From the NCBI GenBank assembly GCA_934541205.1, contig CAKTDK010000116.1, positions 1 to 5,912 on the forward strand: DNA of 5,912 nt, given 5' to 3'. This DNA is from an uncultured Eubacteriales bacterium. GTDB lineage: Bacteria > Bacillota > Clostridia > Oscillospirales > RGIG7773. The notes beneath the pieces were generated by a model, which saw only the letters and a list, made by a program, of their open reading frames with translations, ran no database searches and had not been told where the DNA came from. Each line of letters opens with the position of its first letter. Positions within the stretch are counted from its first letter, which is position 1. The translations under genes and the position numbers were made by a program. Positions 1 through 5,369 of this stretch are shown one piece after another.

Positions 1-336
1 GATTTCCGCTCCTACAAGCGAACCTACATAAGCGCCCACAGGGCCGCCTATACTGTAACCGAAAGCTCCCGTAACCGCACTGGAAAAAACAACAAGAGGT
101 TTTGCTTTAAGTCCCCAGGCAACAGCCGAACCAATTGCAGCGCCTACTACAGGAGACTTTGCGCTTACTATTTCCGATATTTCAGCTAAAAATCCAAGTC
201 CCGGTATTTTTCCTATTTGTGACAAAATAAGACCTACAATAAGAGATGAAAAAAGGCCCAGAGCCATAGCGCTCATAGCTTCAACAAAATATCTCTTACA
301 TAATTCCTTTATTTTTGCAAAAATTTTTTCTTTCAT
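1..336 (-). CDS. PTS EIIC-type membrane protein (PTS_EIIC_2-like), N-terminal part
   Basis: Partial gene: the 112 N-terminal residues are present and the rest lies beyond the left edge. It begins MKEKIFAKIKELCKRYFVEA, followed by a hydrophobic run containing ALGLFSSLIVGLILSQIGKI and then small-residue-rich membrane segments such as VVGAAIGSAVAWGLKAK and a Gly-rich stretch (GAFGYSIGGPVGAYVG). This pattern resembles the PTS_EIIC_2 family (PF13303), multi-pass membrane proteins related to sugar-phosphotransferase permeases. The substrate is not known to me and cannot be inferred here. The ATG is supported by a GGGAGGA ribosome binding site just upstream on the minus strand (about 346-354). The gene is divergent from gpr, so it is probably a separate unit. 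I recognised it from sequence style, not from a database search. Confidence 0.75.
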   Translation of the reverse strand, partial: MKEKIFAKIKELCKRYFVEAMSAMALGLFSSLIVGLILSQIGKIPGLGFLAEISEIVSAKSPVVGAAIGSAVAWGLKAKPLVVFSSAVTGAFGYSIGGPVGAYVGSLVGAEI

Positions 337-369
337 TAAAAATCCGTCCTCCCAAACATTTTTAAATAC

Positions 370-397
370 ATTTTAACAAATTAAAATATAAAAACAA
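370..397 (-). promoter_or_regulatory. Possible sigma-A promoter for the PTS EIIC-type gene
   Basis: On the minus strand, TAAAAT (plus 370-375) could be the -10 box and TTGTTT (plus 392-397) the -35 box, with a 16-nt spacer, placing the start of transcription a short way before the ribosome binding site. The -35 is a weak match and the region is A/T-rich, so chance is a real alternative. Confidence 0.3.
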
Positions 398-419
398 TAA
401 GGACAATAAACATAATTTT

Positions 420-450
420 TTATATAATTTTAAAATTATAGGCAAAAATA
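420..450 (+). promoter_or_regulatory. Sigma-F/sigma-G-like promoter of gpr
   Basis: GGCAAAAATA at 441-450 matches every defined position of the sigma-F -10 consensus GGNNANANTR. TTATA at 420-424 matches four of five positions of the -35 consensus GYWTA, with a 16-nt spacer. In Bacillus subtilis gpr is transcribed in the forespore by sigma-F and sigma-G, so the motif fits the gene. The start of transcription would fall near 457, about 20 nt before the ATG. Inference from motif and position only. Confidence 0.6.
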
Positions 451-476
451 TATAAAAAGATATAAAGGAGACTGTA

Positions 477-1388
477 ATGAAAAATATAACAACCGATTTA
501 GCCGTAGAATCAAAGGAGTTTATATCCAAAAAGTCAGACATAGACGGAGTAAAAAGCGAAGAGTTTACAGACAACGGATTTAACGTTACAAAAATAGATA
601 TTACAACAAAAGAAGCTGCAGAAAGGCTTTCAAAGGATATAGGCACTTATATTACGATAGAATTAAACAATGTAACAAATATATCAGACATAAAAGAAAT
701 AACAGAAGTTATAAAAAGACAGCTTGAAAATCTTTTTCCGAATAAAAAATTCAAAAATGCTCTTATCGCAGGCCTCGGAAACAGAGATATGACTCCTGAC
801 GCACTTGGTCCTCTGACAACAGATAACACTCTTGTTACACGTCATTTAAAAGACGTTTTGCCGGATTATTTCAAAAATGATTTATTAAATACCGTTTCTT
901 GTGTAAGTCCCGGAGTTTTAGGAAAAACAGGAATAGAAACCGTTGAATCAATAAAAGGAATGGTAGAAAAAATAAATCCGGATATTGTAATAGTTGTTGA
1001 TGCCCTTGCCTCAAGAGGCATAAAAAGGCTGACAAATACTATTCAAATGTCAAATACCGGACTTTGTCCGGGCGGAGGCGTCGGAAATAAACGAAAGGAA
1101 ATTTCAAAAAACACCTTAGGTACGGAAGTCTTATCTATCGGAGTACCGACTGTAGTAGACGTCGCATCTTTAAGCTATGATATTCTTTCTATATTAAACG
1201 ACAGCGATATTGATTCTCATCACAGACAAATCACAGATACTCTTACTCAAAACAATGATAATTTTCTTGTAAGCGTCAACGATATCGACGAAATAATACA
1301 AAAGCTTTCTAAAATACTGGGCTTTTCAATAAACAGATTTTTGCATTATAATCTCTCCTTTGAGGAAATGGAAAGTTTTATTTCTTAA
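477..1388 (+). CDS. gpr: Germination protease GPR (spore protease, peptidase family A25)
   Basis: GPR starts degradation of the small acid-soluble proteins that coat spore DNA, freeing the chromosome and supplying amino acids at germination. It is made in the forespore as a zymogen that loses a short N-terminal propeptide. The 303-aa product shows the family landmarks: the N-terminal TTDLAVES segment, GLGNRDMTPDALGP (residues 99-112), SPGVLGKTGIET (144-155), VVDALASR (173-180), the Gly-rich CPGGGVGNKRKEIS (197-210) and SIGVPTVVD (220-228). D108 and D175 correspond by motif to the two aspartates proposed as catalytic in the Bacillus megaterium enzyme. The C-terminal helix NLSFEEMESFIS is typical, so the gene looks complete although shorter than the roughly 370-aa Bacillus proteins. 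The ATG follows AAAGGAG at 464-470 with a 6-nt gap. spoIIP lies downstream with no obvious terminator between. Confidence 0.96.
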   Translation: MKNITTDLAVESKEFISKKSDIDGVKSEEFTDNGFNVTKIDITTKEAAERLSKDIGTYITIELNNVTNISDIKEITEVIKRQLENLFPNKKFKNALIAGLGNRDMTPDALGPLTTDNTLVTRHLKDVLPDYFKNDLLNTVSCVSPGVLGKTGIETVESIKGMVEKINPDIVIVVDALASRGIKRLTNTIQMSNTGLCPGGGVGNKRKEISKNTLGTEVLSIGVPTVVDVASLSYDILSILNDSDIDSHHRQITDTLTQNNDNFLVSVNDIDEIIQKLSKILGFSINRFLHYNLSFEEMESFIS

Positions 1389-1423
1389 AAGTATTTACCT
1401 CTGAAACACATCAAGTAAAAAAC

Positions 1424-1450
1424 ATATTTATATATAAGTTTGAATACTAT
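1424..1450 (+). promoter_or_regulatory. Sigma-E-like promoter of spoIIP
   Basis: ATATT at 1424-1428 (preceded by AC) fits the sigma-E -35 consensus kmATATT. After a 14-nt spacer, AATACTAT at 1443-1450 matches five of seven defined positions of the -10 consensus CATACAnT. Transcription would start near 1457, in front of the GGAGGT site. Bacillus subtilis spoIIP is expressed in the mother cell under sigma-E, which agrees. Read-through from gpr cannot be excluded, since I see no terminator in the gap. Confidence 0.5.
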
Positions 1451-1480
1451 GATAATATGAATTATTTTCGGAGGTATAAA

Positions 1481-2497
1481 ATGAACAAAAGATTTTTTAA
1501 AACAGCTATATTTATACTAATTATCATTATTACAGCAAAATTATTATATAAAAATACCGAACTTAACAAAATTTTTAATAAAAACAGGGACAGCCCTATT
1601 GACGCAATAAGTTTATTTAATCAGGACGAAGGATATGAAGAAGAATTCTTTGATATTTCCGAAGAGGAAACAAACGTTACAGAAGAACAAGTTGTACTCG
1701 GAGAAAATCAATTCCCTATAAAAGAGCTTACCATAAATCCGATAAATCCCGGAAGCTACGATTATTTTGAAAATATTTTTGTTTCAAACGCCACAAAAAT
1801 CTCTCTTGATGTAGAAAAATACTATAAAGCCAAAATGACAACAGGTTTTACAAAAACCGACGAACCTCAAATACTAATAATTCATACGCATACTACGGAA
1901 AGCTACGGAGACGGCAAAAATTTTTATACAAAGGGCGACAGCGAAAGAAGTCATGACCAAAATGTAAATATTGTAAAAGTAGGAAGCGCTATGGCGGAAG
2001 AATTTGAAAGACTTGGACTTAAAACTCTTCATTGTACGGAAGTTTTTGACTACCCTGAATTTCCAGGAAGCTACGACAGATCTATTGTAACAATAAGAGA
2101 GTATTTAAAAAAATATCCGTCTATAAAATCTGTAATAGATGTGCACCGTGACAGTATGACCGCGTCAAACAATACAAAATACCGTCCCGTAACAACCATA
2201 AACGGAGAAAAAGTCGCACAGGTTATGATAGTGTCGGGAACAAACGAAATGCTGAAAAACGATCATTATGAAGATAATCTTACTTTTACTTTTAAAATAC
2301 AAAAAAGGATGCAGGATAAGTTTCCTACTCTGGCGCGGCCTTTAAATCTGAGGTCCCAAAGATTTAATTCCCACGCAACAAAAGGTTCTTTTCTTCTTGA
2401 AGTAGGCTCTGCCGCAAATACGCTTGACGAGGCAATTAAAGCTGTAAAGCTTTCTGCACAGTGTATTTTTGAAATTATTATGGAAAACAGAGAATAA
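1481..2497 (+). CDS. spoIIP: Stage II sporulation protein P (peptidoglycan amidase/endopeptidase)
   Basis: SpoIIP works with SpoIID and SpoIIM at the sporulation septum, where it cuts peptide cross-links and stem peptides so that the mother-cell membrane can engulf the forespore. I start it at the ATG at 1481 (338 aa) because GGAGGT at 1470-1475 sits 5 nt before it; the in-frame ATG at 1457 lacks a comparable site. Residues 5-23 form a single membrane anchor, followed by an acidic, probably flexible linker to about residue 75. The catalytic domain follows: LIIHTHTTESY (about 132-142), with H135, H137 and E140 as candidate zinc or active-site residues; VIDVHRD (218-224) with H222; NSHATKGS (296-303); and LLEVGSAANTLDEA (305-318) with the conserved E307. 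All key motifs are present. It is somewhat shorter than the B. subtilis protein, mainly in the linker. The next gene starts 19 nt after its stop, suggesting co-transcription. Confidence 0.96.
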   Translation: MNKRFFKTAIFILIIIITAKLLYKNTELNKIFNKNRDSPIDAISLFNQDEGYEEEFFDISEEETNVTEEQVVLGENQFPIKELTINPINPGSYDYFENIFVSNATKISLDVEKYYKAKMTTGFTKTDEPQILIIHTHTTESYGDGKNFYTKGDSERSHDQNVNIVKVGSAMAEEFERLGLKTLHCTEVFDYPEFPGSYDRSIVTIREYLKKYPSIKSVIDVHRDSMTASNNTKYRPVTTINGEKVAQVMIVSGTNEMLKNDHYEDNLTFTFKIQKRMQDKFPTLARPLNLRSQRFNSHATKGSFLLEVGSAANTLDEAIKAVKLSAQCIFEIIMENRE

Positions 2498-2516
2498 TAA
2501 AATCATGGAGTAATAT

Positions 2517-2837
2517 ATGACGTATAAAATTTTAAAAATAGAAAAACAAAGACAAGGATTTTTAAAATTTATTGCCGATATTTTCGGTTTTAAAAAAAAT
2601 TATGTAAAAATAAAAGAAAATAAAATCAGTAAACTTAATATTTTTAACAAAGCGTTTTTTTTAACATTTATTCCTCTTTATCTTTTCATGGGAGCTTTTT
2701 TATTTTTTAAAGCCGATACAAATATAAAAAATCTTACTGCAAACAATAAAAATGACGTTCTTTTTGATATTTATTTAGGAAATAAAACTTTATCCGTAAC
2801 TTTTTTAAATGAAAATATAACCTTTAAAATGCCGTAA
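2517..2837 (+). CDS. Small single-pass membrane protein downstream of spoIIP, unknown function
   Basis: I do not recognise this 106-aa protein. Residues 1-45 are rich in lysine (FKKNYVKIKENKISK), residues about 46-64 are strongly hydrophobic (AFFLTFIPLYLFMGAFLFF), and residues 65-106 are polar with short beta-like stretches (FDIYLGNKTLSVTFL). The positive-inside rule predicts the N-terminus in the cytoplasm and the C-terminal tail outside or in the intermembrane space. The ATG at 2517 has TGGAG at 2506-2510, 6 nt away. It begins 19 nt after spoIIP and is followed by a strong terminator, so it is most likely the last gene of the spoIIP transcript, which implies a sporulation role by association only. 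B. subtilis also has a small gene (yqxA) after spoIIP, but I see no convincing sequence likeness to it. Confidence 0.8.
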   Translation: MTYKILKIEKQRQGFLKFIADIFGFKKNYVKIKENKISKLNIFNKAFFLTFIPLYLFMGAFLFFKADTNIKNLTANNKNDVLFDIYLGNKTLSVTFLNENITFKMP

Positions 2838-2845
2838 AAAATATA

Positions 2846-2877
2846 AAAAAGGAGTTTTAATTTTAAAACTCCTTTTT
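2846..2877 (+). terminator. Rho-independent terminator, usable in both directions
   Basis: AAAAAGGAGTTTT (2846-2858) is the perfect reverse complement of AAAACTCCTTTTT (2865-2877), with a 6-nt loop. It lies 9 nt after the stop of the membrane-protein gene and closes the gpr-spoIIP unit. The A-tract on the left makes it equally good for minus-strand transcription: the interrupted frame at 2883-3179 ends 6 nt from the hairpin. Confidence 0.9.
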
Positions 2878-2882
2878 ATAAT

Positions 2883-3179
2883 TTATCTAAAATTGTGACA
2901 TACTCCATAATTAATATGATACTTTTCAAAAATTAAAACAAATTTCTCAATAACCTTAGAATCTGATAAAGCCATATTCTGAAGTAATTTTTAAATATCA
3001 CTCAATACTGATACCACCGTAGTATCAACAATATTATCTGTATAAATACTGATTTCTTCAAATTCATCACAAGCCGTATCACTTGCAAAATCAGATAGTA
3101 ACTCAAGTCTTATATTCATTTCATAAACTGCCTTCACTATATTTTTTGTAATTATATCGTATAACTCAGAAAAATACAA
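2883..3179 (-). pseudogene. Interrupted small reading frame, possible broken gene
   Basis: On the minus strand a frame of 62 codons (3179 to 2994, first codon TTG) ends in a TAA at 2991-2993. The same frame then continues for 35 sense codons to a second TAA at 2883-2885. The first part contains the acidic segment DTACDEFEEISIYTDNIVD; the second reads KLLQNMALSDSKVIEKFVL and onward, both helix-like. The hairpin terminator at 2846-2877 lies 6 nt beyond the second stop, which suggests that the original gene ended there and that the first TAA is a later nonsense mutation. No good ribosome binding site precedes the TTG; an internal ATG at codon 21 has only a weak AAGG about 11 nt upstream. I do not recognise a family. 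It might instead be a short real peptide of 42-62 aa, or not coding at all. Confidence 0.35.
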
Positions 3180-3190
3180 TATATATTTCT

Positions 3191-3211
3191 AATATATTTT
3201 AAAAATATATT
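3191..3211. promoter_or_regulatory. Palindromic candidate operator upstream of the RHH gene
   Basis: AATATATTTT (3191-3200) and AAAATATATT (3202-3211) form a perfect 10-bp inverted repeat around one central base. It lies just upstream of the likely -10 box of the RHH gene (TATAAT at 3218-3223) and between two divergent reading frames. RHH proteins bind short symmetric sites and often repress their own promoters, so autoregulation is a natural guess. All arm bases are A/T in an A/T-rich spacer, so chance symmetry is possible. Confidence 0.35.
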
Positions 3212-3217
3212 TCATAT

Positions 3218-3223
3218 TATAAT
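3218..3223 (+). promoter_or_regulatory. -10 box of the RHH gene
   Basis: TATAAT is a perfect sigma-A -10 sequence, 20 nt before the ATG of the RHH gene. The -35 region (about 3195-3200, TATTTT) is poor and lies within the palindrome. The leader would be very short, with the ribosome binding site almost at the start of transcription. Confidence 0.4.
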
Positions 3224-3242
3224 ATATCAAGAGGGTGATAAT

Positions 3243-3413
3243 ATGGATTTTAAACCTAAGCCTACCAGGAAAAAAGTTCAAGCAAGTTATAAATCTTTAT
3301 ATATAAAAAATGAATTATCAGAAAAAATAAGCAAAATTGCTATTGAAAACAACACAAGTTTTAATAATGTCGTAATCAGCATTCTTGAAGACTTTTTTGA
3401 AAAAAATAAATAA
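3243..3413 (+). CDS. Ribbon-helix-helix (CopG/Arc-type) DNA-binding protein, 56 aa
   Basis: The 56-aa product reads as a compact RHH domain. A basic N-terminal arm (KPKPTRKKVQ) is followed by a short strand (YKSLYI, about residues 16-21) that would enter the DNA major groove as an antiparallel pair in the dimer. Helix A is about 22-37 (KNELSEKISKIAIENN), the turn is TSFNN, and helix B is about 39-55 (ending ILEDFFEKNK). The pattern of hydrophobic positions and the turn before helix B match CopG/MetJ/Arc proteins. The ATG has a clear GAGGG at 3231-3235, 7 nt upstream. No toxin gene follows in the same direction, so it is not an obvious toxin-antitoxin operon. It is followed by a terminator and appears to be a single-gene unit. 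Its target is unknown; the upstream palindrome is a candidate. Confidence 0.8.
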   Translation: MDFKPKPTRKKVQASYKSLYIKNELSEKISKIAIENNTSFNNVVISILEDFFEKNK

Positions 3414-3471
3414 CTAACAATATTAAATTATATCTGCTCTTTTAAAAAACATAGTTTTATAATTTTATATC

Positions 3472-3511
3472 AAAAAGAGATAAAGAACTTAAAGTATCTT
3501 TATCTCTTTTT
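3472..3511. terminator. Bidirectional terminator between the RHH and M23 genes
   Basis: AAAAAGAGATAAAGA (3472-3486) pairs perfectly with TCTTTATCTCTTTTT (3497-3511) around a 10-nt loop. With an A-tract on one side and a T-tract on the other it can end the plus-strand RHH transcript and the minus-strand M23 peptidase transcript, whose stop is at 3538-3540. Confidence 0.88.
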
Positions 3512-3537
3512 TAATTTTAACTTTTAAACCGGATTTT

Positions 3538-4383
3538 TTATTTTACATAATCATAAGGCGGAAGTGCCGATATAACGTTATCCTTTGAAGAATACGCAGT
3601 TTTTTTAACTCCTCTTGCAACCTCTATATGAACGTGATCTCCGTTTCCGTCAAGCCCCGAACTTCCCTGACTTCCGATTTTTTGTCCGGTTTTTATATAA
3701 GTTTTTGTTTCATTATCCATTTTTACATAGACATTTCTGCAATGAAGATATAATACTGTTATATTTTTTGCCGGATTATAAACAGCTATGGTATTATATT
3801 TATCATTCGTACCGTCATTTATCAAATACCCGTCGCAAAGAGCATAAAAATCACTGTTATATGTTTTTGACACTAAATCAAGGCCTTCATGTATACCTCC
3901 GAAAAGGTTATCCTTATCATTAATCACTCCTGTTTCCAGCATATCTTCGTTTAATTTATCCCTGTCCACAACATAGTATTCTCCGTAAAAAGCCGATACT
4001 TTAAAATTTATGTTTCCAAAAAGTTTTTGTCCTATATTAAATATAGTTTCGCTTTCAGGAAGTCCGTTTTTCTTTACATTTGCATCAAAAAACCTTTTTC
4101 CCAAATCCGTTTCATAATCATAAGCTTTTCCGTCAATAACATTATCATTTTTTCCTTTAATATATGCAGTCATCAAGGTCTTATCTACGTTTTCTTCCTG
4201 CTGCTCAAAAGTAACTGTCTCGTTTTTATTTTGTTTTTTTATTATCTGAACCTTTCCCTCTCCCGGATTTAATAAAAAAGCAAGCGCTATTATAGCTGCC
4301 AATATTATATAACCATAACTTGAAATAAAACTTTTTTTTCTCTTTCTATATCTGTATACATACTTACATCTTGATTTTTTCAT
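3538..4383 (-). CDS. Membrane-anchored M23 (LytM-type) zinc metallopeptidase
   Basis: A 281-aa cell-wall peptidase expected to sit in the membrane with its domain outside, cutting peptide bridges in peptidoglycan. The N-terminus is very basic (KKSRCKYVYRYRKRKK), followed by a membrane segment at about residues 20-39. Residues 45-150 form a linker and a region I do not recognise. The M23 domain occupies about 160-265. H165 and D169 in HEGLD, H214 in LYLHCRN, and H250 and H252 in GDHVHIE are the usual zinc and catalytic residues, all present, so it should be active, unlike the degenerate LytM domain of Bacillus SpoIIQ. I chose the ATG at 4383 because AAGGTGAT (4388-4395) lies 5 nt upstream; the in-frame GTG at 4392 is part of that site. 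It is divergent from the ATPase gene. A SpoIIQ-like role is conceivable given the anchor and nearby spoIIP, but unproven. Confidence 0.88.
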   Translation of the reverse strand: MKKSRCKYVYRYRKRKKSFISSYGYIILAAIIALAFLLNPGEGKVQIIKKQNKNETVTFEQQEENVDKTLMTAYIKGKNDNVIDGKAYDYETDLGKRFFDANVKKNGLPESETIFNIGQKLFGNINFKVSAFYGEYYVVDRDKLNEDMLETGVINDKDNLFGGIHEGLDLVSKTYNSDFYALCDGYLINDGTNDKYNTIAVYNPAKNITVLYLHCRNVYVKMDNETKTYIKTGQKIGSQGSSGLDGNGDHVHIEVARGVKKTAYSSKDNVISALPPYDYVK

Positions 4384-4390
4384 ATTTATC

Positions 4391-4415
4391 ACCTTGTAAA
4401 TATATATTACAAGGT
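4391..4415. promoter_or_regulatory. 25-bp inverted repeat shared by the M23 and ATPase genes
   Basis: ACCTTGTAA (4391-4399) and TTACAAGGT (4407-4415) are perfect 9-bp inverted arms around a 7-nt A/T spacer. The repeat lies 7 nt from the M23 start and overlaps its AAGGTGAT ribosome binding site. On the other side it covers the -35 position of the likely ATPase promoter. It could be an operator for a dimeric regulator acting on both genes. In minus-strand RNA it could also fold into a hairpin that hides the ribosome binding site. I cannot assign a regulator family. Confidence 0.6.
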
Positions 4416-4435
4416 ATGTTTAAATATGATATAAT
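4407..4435 (+). promoter_or_regulatory. Likely sigma-A promoter of the ATPase gene
   Basis: TATAAT at 4430-4435 is a perfect -10 box; TTACAA at 4407-4412, 17 nt upstream, is a weak -35 (three of six) that lies inside the right arm of the inverted repeat. Transcription would begin near 4442, just before the ribosome binding site. A good -10 with a poor -35 overlapped by a symmetric site is what a regulated promoter often looks like. Confidence 0.5.
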
Positions 4436-4460
4436 TCTCTTAATAAAAAGGAGGAGTTAT

Positions 4461-5207
4461 ATGTTAAGTGAGCTTTTCATTAAATCAATATCTGTAAATT
4501 TTAATATTATTCCCAAAAACAATTATTTATACAAAATTCCAATGCTGAAAAATTTTTATAAAACAAATCCATTAGCCTTTAATAAAAAAGTTACGTTTAT
4601 AGTCGGTGAAAACGGTACAGGAAAATCAACTCTTTTGGAAGCAATTGCAATAAAATGCGGTTTTAATGCCGAAGGAGGTACAAAAAACTTTTATTTTTCA
4701 ACCTTTTCTTCTCATTCAGCCTTACATAAATATATTACAATAACAAAAGGATATAAAAATCCTACAGACGGTTTTTTTCTGAGAGCTGAAAGTTTCTATA
4801 ATGTAGCAAGTCAAATCGAAAATCTAAATGCCCCTGGACTTCCGTCTTTAAATACGTTTTACGGCGGAAATCTTCATGAAAAATCCCATGGTGAAAGTTT
4901 TTTATCCCTTATGATAAACAGATTTCAGGGAAACGGATTATACATACTTGACGAACCGGAAGCCGCTCTTTCCCCGTCAAGACTTCTTTCCATGCTGAGT
5001 ATAATAGACGATCTTGTAAAAATCGACTCACAATTCATAATCGCTACCCATTCTCCAATTTTAATGGCTTACCCGAACTCTGACATTTATCTAATCGATA
5101 ATGAAAATATAAAATCTGTAAAATACAAGGAAACCTCTCACTATATAATAACAAAGGATTTTATAAATAATCCCGAAAAAATGCTGAAACATCTTTTAAA
5201 TAAATAA
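4461..5207 (+). CDS. AAA/ABC-type ATPase of the COG3910 type (RecF/Rad50-like fold)
   Basis: A 248-aa soluble, single-domain ATPase. Walker A is GENGTGKST (residues 49-57). An ABC-signature-like segment KSHGESFLSLM spans 141-151. Walker B is LYILDEPEAALSP (160-172) with D164 and the catalytic E165, and the H-loop is IATHSP with H197. The order and spacing fit the compact predicted ATPases of COG3910, related to the ATP-binding cassettes of RecF, SMC and ABC proteins but with no transporter or coiled-coil domain. The biological role of this group is not established, as far as I know. I start at the ATG at 4461 because AGGAGGAG (4449-4456) precedes it; the frame is open further upstream to 4371, but that would overlap the M23 gene start and its control region. 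It is divergent from the M23 peptidase, and no partner gene follows on the same strand. Confidence 0.88.
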   Translation: MLSELFIKSISVNFNIIPKNNYLYKIPMLKNFYKTNPLAFNKKVTFIVGENGTGKSTLLEAIAIKCGFNAEGGTKNFYFSTFSSHSALHKYITITKGYKNPTDGFFLRAESFYNVASQIENLNAPGLPSLNTFYGGNLHEKSHGESFLSLMINRFQGNGLYILDEPEAALSPSRLLSMLSIIDDLVKIDSQFIIATHSPILMAYPNSDIYLIDNENIKSVKYKETSHYIITKDFINNPEKMLKHLLNK

Positions 5208-5369
5208 ATCGTTCAAAAGTATATAATAAAATGTCATAATTATATAGTATATATTTTTATATTTAAACTGCATTTTTATATCCTCCATAATATTATTTGT
5301 AATCCTTTGTTCTTCAGAGTTTATTTTTGGCTTTAAATCTATTATATACAATAAAAAGCTTCTTCTCAT
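5196..5369 (-). CDS. Doubtful small ORF, or a 25-aa hydrophobic peptide within it
   Basis: A 57-codon frame starts at an ATG (5369) with no ribosome binding site. Inside it, the ATG at 5273 is preceded by GGAGGA with a 7-nt gap and would give a 25-aa peptide beginning MQFKYKNIYYIIMTFYYILL, which is membrane-like. The last 12 bp overlap the 3' end of the ATPase gene on the opposite strand. GGAGGA may simply be codons for Glu-Asp in the longer frame. I recognise no family, and this may be non-coding or a remnant. Confidence 0.2.
   Translation of the reverse strand: MRRSFLLYIIDLKPKINSEEQRITNNIMEDIKMQFKYKNIYYIIMTFYYILLNDLFI

Noticed and set aside
362..829. Two minus-strand open frames opposite the start of gpr
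   Set aside because: They are antisense to the clearly recognisable gpr coding sequence, lack ribosome binding sites and show no recognisable motif.
2883..3413. Toxin-antitoxin module formed by the RHH gene and the divergent frame
   Set aside because: RHH antitoxins normally sit in the same operon as their toxin. Here the neighbour is divergent, interrupted and not similar to any toxin I recognise.
3615..4272. Two plus-strand open frames opposite the M23 peptidase
   Set aside because: Low-complexity Phe/Tyr/Leu-rich shadows of a gene with intact M23 catalytic motifs on the other strand.
4401..4429. Sigma-E-like -35 (TCATATT, minus strand) upstream of the M23 gene
   Set aside because: The -35 fits the consensus, but the only correctly spaced -10 is poor and transcription would start within the ribosome binding site, leaving almost no leader.
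4371..4460. Longer N-terminus for the ATPase starting at 4371
   Set aside because: No ribosome binding site, it would run over the M23 start, the inverted repeat and a TATAAT box, and an ideal AGGAGGAG precedes the ATG at 4461.
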